Assembly (NCBI GenBank): GCA_017889635.1
Contig: JAGGAC010000006.1
Coordinates: 1 to 64,000 of the forward strand
Direction of reading: 5' to 3'
DNA: 64,000 nt
DNA from: Bacillota bacterium
Lineage (GTDB): Bacteria; Bacillota; Negativicutes; Sporomusales; CTSoil-080
How positions within the stretch are numbered: the first letter of the stretch is position 1; each line of letters begins with the position of its first letter. Under the pieces are notes generated by a model. It searched no databases. It was given only the letters and a program-made list of their open reading frames with translations, and had not been told where the DNA came from. Shown piece by piece: positions 63,932 through 64,000 of the stretch. Position numbers and translations under genes: made by a program.

Positions 63932-64000
63932 CTTCAGAGGCTTTTACGATGAGGGTTGGACATGTGGCGTAGTGAACAACGTGATTACTGACGCTGCCCA

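Noticed and set aside
1-64000. CRISPR arrays, tRNA or rRNA genes, insertion sequences
   Set aside because: None was recognised on reading; no regularly spaced repeats with unique spacers, cloverleaf genes or transposase reading frames were found.

Overview
The window comes from an endospore-forming, moderately low-GC Firmicute. The evidence is a sporulation phosphorelay component (Spo0F), a PAS sensor kinase with a Spo0A box, Fin, SpoVT, SpoIID- and VanW-type proteins, and a GerA/GerB/GerC germination operon. Gene order (fin-mfd-spoVT-flippase-mazG-hup; DUF1934-argS-rpoE-pyrG) is that of the Firmicutes. A member of the Negativicutes (Sporomusaceae type) is my best guess, but no outer-membrane gene is visible here, so this is inference.

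Layout. 1-6.8 kb: an accessory metabolic stretch with the end of a flavin/Fe-S enoate-reductase-like protein, a secreted MORN-repeat protein, an MFS carrier, a broken FAD-linked oxidase and an amidohydrolase that lacks the usual metal ligands. 6.8-17 kb: a FliB-type protein, a DUF134 regulator with a palindromic operator candidate, two small broken genes, an HD-GYP protein, Fur-controlled feoAB, a PHP phosphatase, a PatB-type lyase and a sporulation-type kinase. 17-25.9 kb: a purL gene and a cytochrome b gene that are both frame-disrupted, then a MurE-like ligase, VanW, SpoIID and an orphan nuclease-like protein. 26-38 kb: argS, rpoE, pyrG, sppA, a Yip1 protein, a large lipoprotein, spo0F, a cysteine-rich protein, fsa and glpX. 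37.7-46.2 kb: PrsW-like protease, fin, mfd, spoVT, flippase, mazG and hup, with candidate sigma-F and sigma-G promoters at the expected genes. 46.3-64 kb: phosphate regulon genes (phoB-like regulator, pstB, phoU, phoR, then pstS, pstC, pstA) surrounding a glycolipid synthase/phospholipase C pair and a germination operon, ending in a chemoreceptor.

Two things stand out. First, four promoters (pstB, the glycosyltransferase, pstS, pstC) carry 11-bp-phased TTAACA-type repeats exactly 20 bp upstream of a -10 hexamer. One drives a two-gene unit of an MGDG-synthase-type glycosyltransferase and a zinc-dependent phospholipase C with all side-chain zinc ligands. Together these look like a phosphate-starvation switch that breaks phospholipid down to diacylglycerol and rebuilds it as glycolipid. 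A weaker box precedes the chemoreceptor. Second, four genes between 3.6 and 21.5 kb each lack one conserved internal block of roughly 20-35 codons and change frame at that point. In purL the lost block is catalytic. This is either clustered gene decay or a systematic assembly fault.

No rRNA, tRNA, CRISPR array, insertion sequence or prophage was recognised. All assignments were made by reading the sequence; no database search was run.
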